Positions 33,631-43,545 of a DNA stretch of 64,000 nt are shown here, in pieces. The stretch covers positions 2,666,001 to 2,730,000 of the forward strand of contig CM049985.1 in NCBI GenBank assembly GCA_016630955.3. Direction: 5' to 3'. Each line of letters begins with the position of its first letter. The first letter of the stretch is position 1. This stretch comes from Didymella arachidicola (taxonomy: Eukaryota > Ascomycota > Dothideomycetes > Pleosporales > Didymellaceae). Under the pieces are notes generated by a model. The model ran no database searches, was not told where the DNA came from, and worked only from the letters and a program-made list of their open reading frames with translations. A program made the position numbers and the translations under genes.

Positions 33631-35895
33631 TCAGATCAAGGTTATGGCTTCAAGTTTCATACCTCGTTGCTTAATAGCATCTGGCGTCATCCGAGGGTCT
33701 GCCTTGCGCACTTCCCCAGTGATCTGATTAACGAACCTTGGTTCCCCAATTTCACAAAGCGAGAATTCCGACTCTGTCTCTATTCTCCACTCCGAGGACA
33801 GAGGCTCAAGTCGCGGATCATCGAAAGTAACTGCGCCTGTTGCGAGGTTGTGGAAGCTGTCCGTGGCCAAGTTTATATCTGTCATCGCAGCTTTGCACAT
33901 CCAGCCCACGGGCAATGCGCCTAGGATTCCTTCGCCGTGCATCAAGCCATGAAAGTACCCGCTGCCTACTACCTCGTACTTGCCTTCCGAATTGGGGCGC
34001 AAGACCATTGGCAAAGGGCATCCAAGAAGGACGCTAACGACATCGCCAATCTGAGTTCCACGAGGTGCAAGACCAATGTAGCCCTCCTGTGTCGTGATGA
34101 AATTCCTGCCCGGTATCCAGCGGGAAAAACCAGAGAGCACGCGGTCCGCTATACTTGCGGAGACATTCGTTTTCGGAAGTCCTAGGTCTGTTAGAGCAGC
34201 AAATGCTGATCGGAGATCGTACAACGTCGGGTCTAGAGGATAGCTTGTATAATCCGCAACATCGCCGCCACATACTGTCAAGAGAAACGCATCTTCGAGG
34301 TTCTCGCCGGTTAAATACCGCGATTCTTGCAATCTAGGGGGCGCCCAAGCGGTGACCGATGCGAGCAATTGATCCTCTTGGCAAGGTGAGGTGGTAGACG
34401 CAACCACGCCTTGAATGACACCCAGTGTCACTAAGCTCGACGGCGAGACGTATGTTGCGCAAGAGCTGGAGCGCCCGCTGGCCAAGAACCCCAAGTTTGT
34501 CCCGCTGGCCCGCGTGGGTCTTTCTATTGACCAGTCCGGAACCCACGATGGCGACTCGATAAACCGCTGCTGAAGGTTGCATTGGCACAGTGACACCAAA
34601 GTATCTGAGATTGATAATTGGGCCACCACCGCACTTTTGAAGACTTCGTATATGGGCAAGGTGTAATCAGGGCCAAGCACGTTGGCGTATTCCGGTGGAG
34701 CAAGGCCGAGGAGACCGTAGACCCTATCCCTAGTATCAGTGCATAATGCCTTCCTAGCAATTTCGATCCATCTGGGGAAAGAGACACCAGAGTAATTCCG
34801 AACGAGTGCATCGACGCCATCGAGTCGTGATCTGAAATTTGTGCTGAACTGCAAAGGAAGTCTACTGGTTGCAGTGTAAAGGCGCCTCACAGCCCGACGT
34901 AAGAGGGTCCATTCAATACGGTCATTGCCACATTGCAAGACAGAATCTCTGCTGGCGAGGTGCACCTCTTGCCAGATCCATAATCGTTCGAACCACTGGC
35001 GCTGGAGAAAGCTCTCCAAGGCCCGCCAGATGGCGTCATCGAAGGGAAGTTCGGTCCTTAACCGAAACCAGTCTTTATGCACGGCGTCTGGGTGACAAAG
35101 GGCGAAGTTATCCCGTGTCCATTCTAGCTGATGCCCAAGGTGCTTCAGACTTGAAAGAGCCAGACTGCTGTTGTCCGCTGCCGTGCCCACCCAGATGATG
35201 ACTCGTGTCGCACTTCGGTAAACGTCGGTCATACGTCTAACTTGCTCGTTTCGTTCCTGCACATCTCGTTGGTTGATACAGACAGCATCTATCCAAATGG
35301 TTCGAGATCGATCAGCGTAACGTAGGTGTTGTAACGCGGTGCAAAGGTTTGGACGTAGTAACAGAGTTCCGCGGCTGCCTCCAGTAGTCAATAGGGCTGT
35401 TTGATTGACGGGACCCAATGTATCAAAATCTTCGTGAGCCCCACATGTGTGAATTGGACGCTCATAAGAGGTTTCGGTGCTTGTGCCTGTCAATTCTTGC
35501 TGTTGAACGACATCCACCTCAATGGAGTCATCCTCGACTCCCCAAGTGTAAGACAGCGCCTCAAAAGAGGGGATCGAGTCAGATCTTGTCCTCGTCACCG
35601 CTTCTGCATAAAGGGTTTCGTCGAAGTCCTCCACAGGATGACTCCAGCTTGTAATCTCCGTTTCTTCGTGCTCGAAAAGGTTCCTCCCTCCAAGGGTTTC
35701 GTATACGGTCCACCCAATTGGTAGCGTCTTTTGCAGTTCTCTCAACGGCAATTTAGAAGATCTCTCGACTTGCTTAAAGGGTCGCAGTCGCGTGTTTTCA
35801 AGAGAGATGCGGATTCGTGAGCCTTCAATGCCAGGATGTATAGTTAACAGACGAATCTCATCTGACGCAAGAGGAGTGTAGATATAGATTGGCAT
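33631..35895 (-). CDS. HET-domain protein
   Basis: Heterokaryon-incompatibility-type protein of 754 residues in one exon, starting MPIYIYTPLASDEIRLLTI. The HET domain begins near residue 110 with FEALSYTWGVEDDS, then LRPNLCTALQHLRY, TIWIDAVCINQRDVQERNEQV and ATRVIIWVGTAADNS, all conserved HET blocks. The C-terminal part has the usual GLAPRGTQIGDVVSVLLGC and YFHGLMHGEGI segments of large HET proteins. The role (non-self recognition or cell death on fusion) follows from the family; the partner locus is unknown. No typical partner gene lies beside it: the neighbours are a permease and an ML-domain lipid-transfer gene. The frame is open throughout, unlike many HET genes. Confidence 0.9.
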   Translation of the reverse strand: MPIYIYTPLASDEIRLLTIHPGIEGSRIRISLENTRLRPFKQVERSSKLPLRELQKTLPIGWTVYETLGGRNLFEHEETEITSWSHPVEDFDETLYAEAVTRTRSDSIPSFEALSYTWGVEDDSIEVDVVQQQELTGTSTETSYERPIHTCGAHEDFDTLGPVNQTALLTTGGSRGTLLLRPNLCTALQHLRYADRSRTIWIDAVCINQRDVQERNEQVRRMTDVYRSATRVIIWVGTAADNSSLALSSLKHLGHQLEWTRDNFALCHPDAVHKDWFRLRTELPFDDAIWRALESFLQRQWFERLWIWQEVHLASRDSVLQCGNDRIEWTLLRRAVRRLYTATSRLPLQFSTNFRSRLDGVDALVRNYSGVSFPRWIEIARKALCTDTRDRVYGLLGLAPPEYANVLGPDYTLPIYEVFKSAVVAQLSISDTLVSLCQCNLQQRFIESPSWVPDWSIERPTRASGTNLGFLASGRSSSCATYVSPSSLVTLGVIQGVVASTTSPCQEDQLLASVTAWAPPRLQESRYLTGENLEDAFLLTVCGGDVADYTSYPLDPTLYDLRSAFAALTDLGLPKTNVSASIADRVLSGFSRWIPGRNFITTQEGYIGLAPRGTQIGDVVSVLLGCPLPMVLRPNSEGKYEVVGSGYFHGLMHGEGILGALPVGWMCKAAMTDINLATDSFHNLATGAVTFDDPRLEPLSSEWRIETESEFSLCEIGEPRFVNQITGEVRKADPRMTPDAIKQRGMKLEAITLI

Positions 35896-36510
35896 TATAT
35901 GCAGTGTGTCTTGGCGACAAGAGTAGCTGTGTCGATTTGCTGAAAGCCAGAAGGTCGGGGTCAAGCAAGAATCACAACCACGCCTTACGTTGTCTATGCA
36001 GCCTTGTGCGCTGCCACGGTCAGCACATTGGCGAAAGAACTACTCTGAACTTGAATACGTTGGACCGACCAGAAATGAATCCTCGAGAACTTGCAAAAAA
36101 TTAGTTTCGGGCTGAAATGCCGTGTGATATAGCGGGGTTGTAAGAGGATGTAAACATAACAAGTAGTGTGGTCTTAGTCGCAGCAGTCGCAACACAAGCT
36201 CAACACGACATTGACGACGACTCACCAATGCACCGAATCCAATGCGTGGCTACGTGTTCTGTGTCCGTATCGTGGTAAAGTTGCTTGGACAACGTCAAAT
36301 GTCGACCCCAGGTTCGGCTAGACTAGCGCAGACCCGGTGACTGATGACGCGCATCGCAAGGGCCGCCGGACGCCCCTTCCCTGCCCCAGCCTCACCGAGT
36401 GACCAACTGCGATAACCGCTCTCAACACCGCCTTCGCCTTCGCCATTACCACTGCCTCCCAACCTCACAACTCGCGCATTAACGATTCGAAACGCGCGGG
36501 ACTCAACACA
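35896..36510. other. divergent promoter region HET / NPC2-like
   Basis: About 615 bases between two divergent starts. The last 120 bases before 36511 are C/T-rich on the plus strand, as expected for an active promoter. No other feature seen. Confidence 0.5.
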
Positions 36511-37209
36511 ATGCAACTCACGACCCTTTTTCTCGCTGGCCTTAGCGCTGTCAGCGTTTCAGCGGTACCCTCGATGGGCGCCTCTTGGGTCCCCAACCAG
36601 GTCACTGTGAAGGAGGAGTTCAAGGTGCCTGGCGACAACCCTCTATACTTTTGCGCCGACCCGGCGGACTATATTCTGCAGATCGAGAAGGTCGATTTAG
36701 ACCCCAACCCACCCAAGCCGTACGTCTGCCTAAAACGCTTTCCAGAACTCGAGCGCCTCATAGATCAAAGGTCGCGCGATAAAGGAATGTTGTGTGGGCT
36801 TTGCTAATAGATTGTAGTGGAGAGAAGCTTTCCATCAAGGCCAGCGGTGACTTCAAGGAGGAGGTTGGCGAAGGCAGCAAGATGCACCTGCAAGTCAAGT
36901 ACGGCCTGATCACCCTGATCAACCAGGAGCGCGACGCGTGCGACACAATTGAGCAGGCAGACCTCAAGTGCCCGCTCAAGAAGGGCGAGCTGAGCTTGAC
37001 CAAGGATGTTGATCTGCCCAGGGAGATCCCTCCAGTACGTACACCCATATCACACGGCTCCCCGCGAGCGTGCGGGTGGTGGATACAATGAGGCAATCAG
37101 GATAGCGGCTGACTTACGATAGGGCACATACACTGTCCTGGCCGATGTGTACACCGAGGAAGGCGATAAGATTACTTGCCTGACAGCCAAGATTGCTTTC
37201 CACCGGTAA
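36511..37209 (+). CDS. NPC2: ML-domain PG/PI lipid-transfer protein (Npc2 family)
   Basis: Small secretory-pathway/vacuolar lipid-binding protein of the phosphatidylglycerol/phosphatidylinositol transfer (Npc2) family. Exons 36511-36719, 36818-37034 and 37123-37209 join in phase to 170 residues. Signal peptide MQLTTLFLAGLSAVSVSAVP. The family pattern is clear: VPGDNPLYFCADP, ILQIEKVDLDPNPPKPGEKL across the first junction, LQVKYGLITLINQERDACD, DLKCPLKKGELSLTKDVDLPREIPPGTYTVLADVYTEEGD (spanning the second junction) and TCLTAKI. The four mature-region Cys expected for the beta-sandwich are present. The same reading frame stays open for 73 codons directly after the TAA (37210-37431); see findings. 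Confidence 0.92.
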
Positions 37210-37701
37210 TTGTTTCGTCAACAGCTCATCGACTCTCCTAAGGCCCCTTGCAGCAATGGCAACAGCGACAGCGATGGTGATCGCAAGGAAAACAGCAACG
37301 TTGTTGACGGTTCTGGCATTCTGAATTTCGGCAATGTAAAAGTCAACAATCGCAAGGTTGAAATGTCTGGACCCGCTGCTGCACTGGTGCAGAAGAGGAT
37401 GGCGGAGCGATTGAGACGGAACGAGTTGTAGTAGCTTTTAGACACGTTACCATGCGACGGTTGAATTTGTTGGCTCTCTTATGATGGACATGGTATAATG
37501 TATATACGACGAGGCAATGCATATTTCACGTCCTGATATTCTGGACCGTAAGAAAACCTCCCTAAGGTCTTCCAAGAACCTCAAGTCTCGGAGTTGTTGA
37601 GCCTGTGGAGTTTGCACGCAAGACTGCATGCATTTCGAATATGGTATCATTCGCTCATGTATACACACATCTACCTATCTCGTCCAGCTTTCTGTAGCAG
37701 C

Positions 37702-38277
37702 CTACTCTCCGAATAACCTCCTCACACGCTTGAGAACAGTATCTTTCTCCGGATCGTACGGATGGTCTTTCGACGGGATCTCGAGCAGCGAAGGGAAGGC
37801 GGCAGTGTACGCCTCGACGCGGGGTCTTATCTTCTCTGCAATCTGAAACTCATCAGCCAGCGCTCTGTATGGTTCTCCTTCTCTCCATTGAAGAGCGAGT
37901 ATGAAAGGAAAGCCCAGGAGCATGTTGGAGCTCGGCGACGTACATGCTGGTTGATCAATAGAATGGCAATGTCCTTGCGCTCCTGGGTGAAGCGGTCGAA
38001 TGCTGCCTCGATGGCGCTGGTCTCGGTCTTGTTGTCGACAACGAGGAAATTTTTCTGCGCGTCCGGGGGCTGTGTGACGTGCTATGTCCTGTCAACCTCT
38101 TTCTGTGCGTCTTTACATTCGCGGACCTACGCCAACGCCCGCGAGCAGCATGCCCGTCACTGTGTCCTATCACCCGTTAGCTTCGACCACACTAAGTCAT
38201 GACCAGATTGCAGATACCTCATCACCAATAACGGCGAGGAACTGCCGGTCCTTATACGCGGAGGCCGGTTGTGCCAT
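37702..38277 (-). CDS. VMA7: V-type ATPase subunit F
   Basis: Subunit F of the V1 sector, part of the central rotor stalk that couples ATP hydrolysis to proton pumping at the vacuole. Four exons on the minus strand, 38277-38218, 38166-38131, 38081-37944 and 37842-37702, each junction in phase 0, giving exactly 124 residues, the family length. Sequence runs MAQPASAYKDRQFLAVIGDE / DTVTGMLLAGVG / HVTQPPDAQKNFLVVDNKT...LLINQH / IAEKIRPRVEAYTAAFPSLLE...KRVRRLFGE. The second exon is only 36 bases, so gene finders based on open frames see only the last exon. Divergent from NUR1 with 249 bases between starts. Confidence 0.95.
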
Positions 38278-38526
38278 GGTGTTGATCTGTCCAGCTACAC
38301 TGAGGCTGCGATGTTCCAGGGCAATGACGACGGAGCTCGGCTGAGCTTGGACCGCACGGTGACATCAGCGCACGTTTTGTCTCACTGCAACAAACAATGG
38401 ATTGCTCTTCCTTTCTTTCACGGCAACGTCACAAAATGGACGGATACTCTTGAGCTGCCGACTGACATTTCTCTTCTCTCACCCCACGAATTCACCGGAA
38501 TACGCGACAAGACTCAGCTGGACAGC

Positions 38527-40041
38527 ATGCCTCGACTTGTGCGTAAGGCGCCGCTCAGCGAGCGTATCAAGACATACCTGGACCCCTCGGACTGGGCGCT
38601 CTGGATCTCAGAAGAACTCAGTAGCAGTGACTGGGAGGACTTTGCTGCGTCGTACGCGCTCTACATAGGCTTCGGCGCCAACGTAGCATTCATCGTAGCG
38701 CAAGCGAATACTGGCGCATCCAACAACTTCGACAACGACGGCGTGTTCAGAGAGGCTTCGGGCCCAGGATGGCTGAGCTGGCTCGCGAACGTTTTGGTGC
38801 TGGTACTGTCGACAGCAAGCTGTGCAAATGCTTGGATGGTGCACAGCAAGAAGAGACATTACAGGTTGTTCGAGCAGCCTATCGAGACGACGCCTACAAC
38901 GCCGAATGCAAAGCGTGTCAGGGTTGATTCGTCGCCGGCTGGAACATCGCCGTTCGGCTACTTCCGCAACATTGCTCAGCGCAACTCGGCGGCTGCGCGC
39001 GCACATCCGGATGCTACGAGGGATGTGTGGGAGGTCGCGGTATGGGATCCTAACCCGCTGTGTCTAGAGCTGTTCTGCCTATTCAGTCCCCTACATGTCG
39101 CTCTCTATTACCTCAATCTGCCGGTTGCGCCGCTCGATCCCCGCCCCAGTGTTCGCGTTGTAGCGACGGTCTTTATCGGCTTGGTGTTATCCTTGCAACT
39201 CTGGGTGCTTAGGTCGTCATTTACGCAGCAGATCAAAGACAACAATATCATCAGTCGCCAGGTCCTCAACGAGTACGACAGCAAGTATGTGCACCCCTCT
39301 ATGCAGAGGCAGTCACGCGACGTAGCCATCCAGACCATCTCGAAAAAGCGCAACAGGGACTCCAGCGTCGGCGTGAAGGGTAGCCCACATGATCTGGCCA
39401 GCGAGGTCCTCACATACACACCGCGAACCATCATCAATAAAAAAAATTTCAACACCACGCCAAACCGGAACTATCGAAGCCACTACGATCCAGACAACTT
39501 CTCAATCGGTCGGACACCCTCTCGGAGCGTTACACGTCCAGCGTTGACCTCCATGCATTCGTCGTACACCTCGACCGCCTCAGACGCCCGTGACGACGAC
39601 GCAGACCTCTCCTCACCCATCCGACCCTCACAAACACCAAATCCATTCCGCCGTGCACCATCAATCGCGCACACAAGCGGAGACGGCGGCAGTCTCGGCG
39701 TCTTCACACACGCCAACTCGCCCTTACGCAAGTCCTCAAGCGCGAACTACCTCCGCGACACCGACGAGAACAACAGGATCCGCGAACCACCGAAGCTCAG
39801 TCTCAGTGACAGGTTCGGCGTTGCGAGCAGAAGCTCCACACCGAGGTTGGAGAAGAGCAGTAATCCTACGGGTGTGAGTCGAGGGAGTGAGCTGGGCGCG
39901 GGTGGCATGAGCTCGGGAAGTCAGACGCCGAGTCGACGGGAGAGGAGCCCATTGAAGAGGGCGAATATGCCGAATGGGGACGCGAGGGGGACTGGGTATG
40001 GAGGCCTGGGTGTCGGGAGAAGGGAGAGTGGACGATTTTGA
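38527..40041 (+). CDS. NUR1: nuclear rim protein 1 (Nur1-like)
   Basis: Inner nuclear-membrane protein of the Nur1 family (DUF2418), which in yeast helps tether rDNA and heterochromatin to the envelope. 504 residues in one exon. The start was chosen at MPRLVRKAPLSERIKTYLDPSDW, the conserved family N-terminus; the frame is open about 86 codons further upstream, into the VMA7 side, but that part is not conserved-looking. Four hydrophobic segments: two at about 45-65 and 80-105, then two at about 175-195 (LFCLFSPLHVALYYLNL) and 205-225 (VATVFIGLVLSLQLWVL). The C-terminal half is Ser/Pro/Arg-rich and disordered, consistent with a nucleoplasmic tail. Confidence 0.88.
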   Translation: MPRLVRKAPLSERIKTYLDPSDWALWISEELSSSDWEDFAASYALYIGFGANVAFIVAQANTGASNNFDNDGVFREASGPGWLSWLANVLVLVLSTASCANAWMVHSKKRHYRLFEQPIETTPTTPNAKRVRVDSSPAGTSPFGYFRNIAQRNSAAARAHPDATRDVWEVAVWDPNPLCLELFCLFSPLHVALYYLNLPVAPLDPRPSVRVVATVFIGLVLSLQLWVLRSSFTQQIKDNNIISRQVLNEYDSKYVHPSMQRQSRDVAIQTISKKRNRDSSVGVKGSPHDLASEVLTYTPRTIINKKNFNTTPNRNYRSHYDPDNFSIGRTPSRSVTRPALTSMHSSYTSTASDARDDDADLSSPIRPSQTPNPFRRAPSIAHTSGDGGSLGVFTHANSPLRKSSSANYLRDTDENNRIREPPKLSLSDRFGVASRSSTPRLEKSSNPTGVSRGSELGAGGMSSGSQTPSRRERSPLKRANMPNGDARGTGYGGLGVGRRESGRF

Positions 40042-40748
40042 GCATCAGGTAGCGGAGTCGATTTACGACATAAGAGCCTGAAGGGCTCAGAAGAGTAGCA
40101 GATATCAGCTTGACACCGGATATACCCAAATCACTTTTAGCATAACGAGGTGTCATCGAAAAGGCCGAGGCGCGTCAACATGTTGTGAGTTATAGTCATT
40201 CTGCAGCTGCGATGTAACAGATGATATGAATTTTCCCCATAGTGATAGCTAGCCGGCTGCCAGTCCCCTGTGAGTTTTAAGAGGCGGTAACAACGCTGTT
40301 GCGGGCATCCAGTAGCCAAATGTAGAGCCGATCCATGGCTGTCTGAAAACAGCTACAGAAAGTTTCATGGCTCCATATCTGCTGGCGACTTTTGCAGTCG
40401 AAACATCCGCATGCATGCTGATGATTCATCATAGAGCCGCCGGTAGTCAGAACCATCTTCGCTGCCACCAATCAAGGGGTGTGGCGTTGTAGTATGAGGT
40501 TCTTAAGACCACAACCTTTCCTCAAAATGGTAAACCTTCGATTGAGAGATTATGCGTTTGTTCTGCGCAGTTCGGAAGTCTAGGGTGAATATGTCTCGCT
40601 AATTCTCGGGCACTATGATCCCATCTGTGTTCGACGGTACGAAGAAGCTCGTTTTTTTTTAACGATCACTTGCAGGAACACCACAACGCACCTTCTGCTT
40701 GTGTTTGCATCTATGCAACACAACAACATAATTAATTATTAGAAGCTA
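40042..40748. other. intergenic before the decayed transposon
   Basis: About 700 bases downstream of NUR1. An uninterrupted T run lies near 40651-40660. No gene, RNA or additional TIR seen. Confidence 0.55.
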
Positions 40749-40750
40749 TA

Positions 40751-42616
40751 ACGTACATCACAGGCGAGCGGACCACACGGGCGAGCGGACCACTTTTGCC
40801 AAGACCCCACCAAAACCACCCCTTTACACCAATGCTACCCCAACAAGTACAGTTTAACGCTTCAAAAGAGCGTCAGATACAGCTTGCGCTCCAAGCTCTT
40901 AAACAAGACGCGAAACTCTTAGAGCGACGCGCTGCAGATATCTACAGCGTCTCTCGAACTACACTACACCAACGACGCGCAGGACGACCTTCACGCGTTG
41001 ATACTATGGCCAACTCACGGAATCTGACCAATATTGAGGAGCAGGTGATTGTTACGCATATACTTGAGCTGTCTAAGCAAGGACGGCCTCCCCGGCTTGC
41101 AGATGTGACGGATATCGCCAATTCTCTGCGAAAAGAGCGCGGTTTGGCCCCTGTTGGCTTAAACTGGGCCAGCACGTTTGTTTCGCGTCAGGAGGAGCTC
41201 AAAGTGGTGTTTAATCGCAAGTACGACTACAAGCGAGCCCTCTGTGAGGATTCTGAGGTTATACAGGGCTGGTTTGACCTTGTAGCCAATACCAAAGCCA
41301 AGCATGGCATCCAAGACAACGACACGTACAACTTCGATGAGACAGGCTTCATGATGGGCCAGATAAGCTCCGGAGCAGTCGTTACAGCTTCAGAGAACCG
41401 TGGACGGGCAAAGGCAGTCCAGCCAGGCAATCGCGAGTGGGTAACAGTCATCCAGGGCATCAATGCCACAGGGTGGGCCATTCAGCCCTACATCATCTTC
41501 AAAGCCCGCCGCCACCAGTTCAACTGGTACAAAGACGATGACCTGCCCCAGGATTGGATTGTTGCTGTCTCTAAGAACGGCTAGACTACTAATAAGCTTG
41601 GGTTTAACTGGTTAAAGCACTTTAACAGGCATACAAAGACGCGTACTGTTGGTACCTACCGTTTGCTAATTATCTACGGCCACGAGAGCCACAACTCTAC
41701 AGAATTCAAGCAATACTGAAAGGACAACAAGGTTATAGGTCTATGCATGCCTGCGCACTCATCGCACCTCCTGCAGCCACTTGATGTGACTTGTTTTGGC
41801 CCTCTGAAGAAGGCGTACGGGGATGAGGTCAATCGGCTCATACACAACCGGATCAACCACATCACAAAGCAGGAGTTCTTCCCATGCTTTATAGCGGCTT
41901 ATAACAGAGCTATTACCCCTAGCAACATTCAAGGAGGGTTCCGAGGGGCCGGATTGGCTCCATTTGCCCCGGATCGCGTCATATTGGCTCTGAATGTGAA
42001 GCTGCGTACCCTATCGCCACCACTCCCCCAAAACAGCCCGCTCTGGCAGTCGCGAACCCCAAGCAATACCCTAGAGTTTGGGTCGCAATCAACGCTTATA
42101 AAGAAGAGGATTCAGAGGCACATAGACAGCTCACCTATCTCTATGGTTCAAGCGTTTGAGAAGGTGTCAAAGGGGGCAGCAATTGTTGCGCACAAGCTGG
42201 CTTTAGCACAACAGGAGAACGCTGCGCTTCACGCAGCTCTAGTAGCTGCTACATAACGTAAATCGCGCAAAAGAAGGCATATCCAGACAGAGGGGAGCCT
42301 CACGGTTGAAGAGGGCCAGCGGCGGACTGCTCTATCAGAGTTTGGCGCGCGTAGTGATGGAAAGAAGAGGAAGACGCAGGTGCGTGCTGAAGGAGGTGAA
42401 CTATCCCAACGACGCTGTGGAAGGTGCGGAGAGGGTAGGCACAACGCGCGAACGTGCAAGAATGGAGTAGAAGAGGTCCCTAAGTAATATTACAGGTTGT
42501 TTTGCCTTGTGCAGCGCCAATTTGTGGTGTTTAGGGCCATAACAGGGTTGATTTTGGTAGGGTCTTGGCAAAAGTGGTCCGCTCGCCCGTGTGGTCCGCT
42601 CGCCTGTAATGTACGT
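40751..42616 (+). mobile_element. Fot1/pogo-type transposon, element 5 (decayed transposase, good ends)
   Basis: A 1,866-bp element with well-preserved TIRs (about 58 bp from 40751 inward, matched by the inverted copy ending 42616) and flanking TA duplications (40749-40750, 42617-42618). The TIR starts ACGTACATYACAGGCGAGCGG, holds two GGCGAGCGGACCAC boxes and ends CTTTTGCCAAGACC, so it is a sister of element 1 with diverged boxes. The transposase inside is dead, so the element is non-autonomous, but its ends look mobilisable in principle. Confidence 0.9.
40832..42487 (+). pseudogene. dead pogo/Fot1 transposase (element 5)
   Basis: Colinear with the element 1 transposase over its whole length, in one frame with no frameshift (552 codons including the final stop at 42485). 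It carries three in-frame stops: TAG at 41582 where element 1 has Trp251, TGA at 41717 where element 1 has Cys296, and TAA at 42254. In addition the second catalytic aspartate is changed: IIYGHESH has Tyr (TAC, 41675-41677) in place of Asp282. The first motif NFDETGF and third LQPLDVTCF are still intact, and the C-terminal knuckle reads CGRCGEGRHNARTC. The changes are mixed types, not the C-to-T pattern of RIP. Confidence 0.92.
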
Positions 42617-42668
42617 TAGTTCTAGAGTTATTAGCCTCTAGATGTTTGATTTTCTTTAGTAAAACTGC

Positions 42669-42713
42669 GTGTTCCGCTCGCCTATGTGTTCCGCTCGCAT
42701 GTAAGGTACGTTA
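42669..42713 (-). repeat. solo pogo-type TIR remnant
   Basis: Just 52 bases beyond element 5 stands another 3'-type TIR. It has two tandem copies of a GTGTTCCGCTCGC box followed by ATGTAAGGTACGT and a TA, matching the outer order of element 5's right end but with different box sequence. No partner end or transposase is visible nearby, so it is a leftover of a further related family. Confidence 0.7.
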
Positions 42714-42763
42714 CGTTACAAGTGGTTATTTGAGAAATGCTTGGCATGGTCGTCTCGGTACCG

Positions 42764-42942
42764 CCGTTGGTAGACTAGCAAATGGGTATACCTACCTTCG
42801 GGTTGGGGCGGGGTTGGCTAGCATCACGTGATCTTGGGGTTGGGTTGGGTTAGGGTTTATGTCGGGTACCCTTAGAAAGTAAGTAGCAAAAAGGACACCC
42901 AACCTTAATCCAACCCAACCCATTTGCCAGTCTAGCCGTCGG
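42764..42942. repeat. inverted-repeat element (MITE-like) with G-rich core
   Basis: Arms of about 25 bases face each other: the left arm from 42764 and the right arm ending 42942 share TAGACTNGCAAATGGGT in opposite orientation. Inside are GGGTTGGGTTGGGTTAGGG-like runs and their approximate complement (CCAACCCAACCC). The size of about 180 bp and terminal dyad suggest a MITE or a folded relic; no target duplication could be settled. Confidence 0.5.
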
Positions 42943-43545
42943 TGGGCTTAGCTGCACCCTGGAGTCAGCCGATGAGTTAAGTTTGGTCGTGTGGGTCTCC
43001 ACGGTTGGCTTCGAGCCTCCCGGAGGATCTGCTTCCTTGCTGGAGATCACCTGCAACCTTGCTGCAGCAACCACCTACACCACCCTGAAGATCCCCCCGG
43101 TCCCGAGACCCCCGACCAGCTTTTGTTTGCGGGCCCACGAGTATTGCTCTTAGAGTTTAGCGCTTTACCGCATCGAGCAGAACTGTAACCTAAATTAGCG
43201 GGCCTTACTGCGCGATGTTGGTACGTCTTGAGGAAAGTTTTCGCCCTGCAGGAAGGTGGTTGTGACGATGGGGCTAGCCACGACCTGGCTGTTCTGACCT
43301 CTGCAAACATTTGGAAGTCCCTCGCGACGGAGAGATATTTGAAACAACTTGGCGTCGATCGGACCCTCTCCTCAGGTTCGCGGTTAACGGAAGCCAGCTC
43401 CACACGTTCGATCCACTGGGCCTCAAGTCGCCCAGACTTGCGCAAAACAACGGTGTGGATCTTGCAGAAAGGCTGACAGTCTATGCAGCCGGTAGCACCT
43501 GCTAGTCCGACAAGAGTCCGCGCTACCTCGGGATGAGATGTCAAA
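42943..43545. other. region upstream of the 7TM gene
   Basis: About 600 bases with overlapping open frames on both strands (longest on minus, 43047-43544) lacking ATG-supported domains. Presumed promoter of the gene at 43546 plus possible repeat debris. Confidence 0.45.

Noticed and set aside
37204..37228. Micro-intron (19 nt, GTAATT...CAACAG) that would remove the NPC2 stop
   Set aside because: Too short for a fungal spliceosomal intron and the protein is already complete for the family.
40832..42487. RIP as cause of the dead transposase in element 5
   Set aside because: The changes that kill it include TGC to TGA and GAC to TAC, not only C-to-T/G-to-A, and the sequence is not AT-enriched.
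43047..43544. 165-codon minus-strand frame upstream of the 7TM gene
   Set aside because: No ATG-supported start and no domain; lies in repeat-rich sequence next to the pogo relics.
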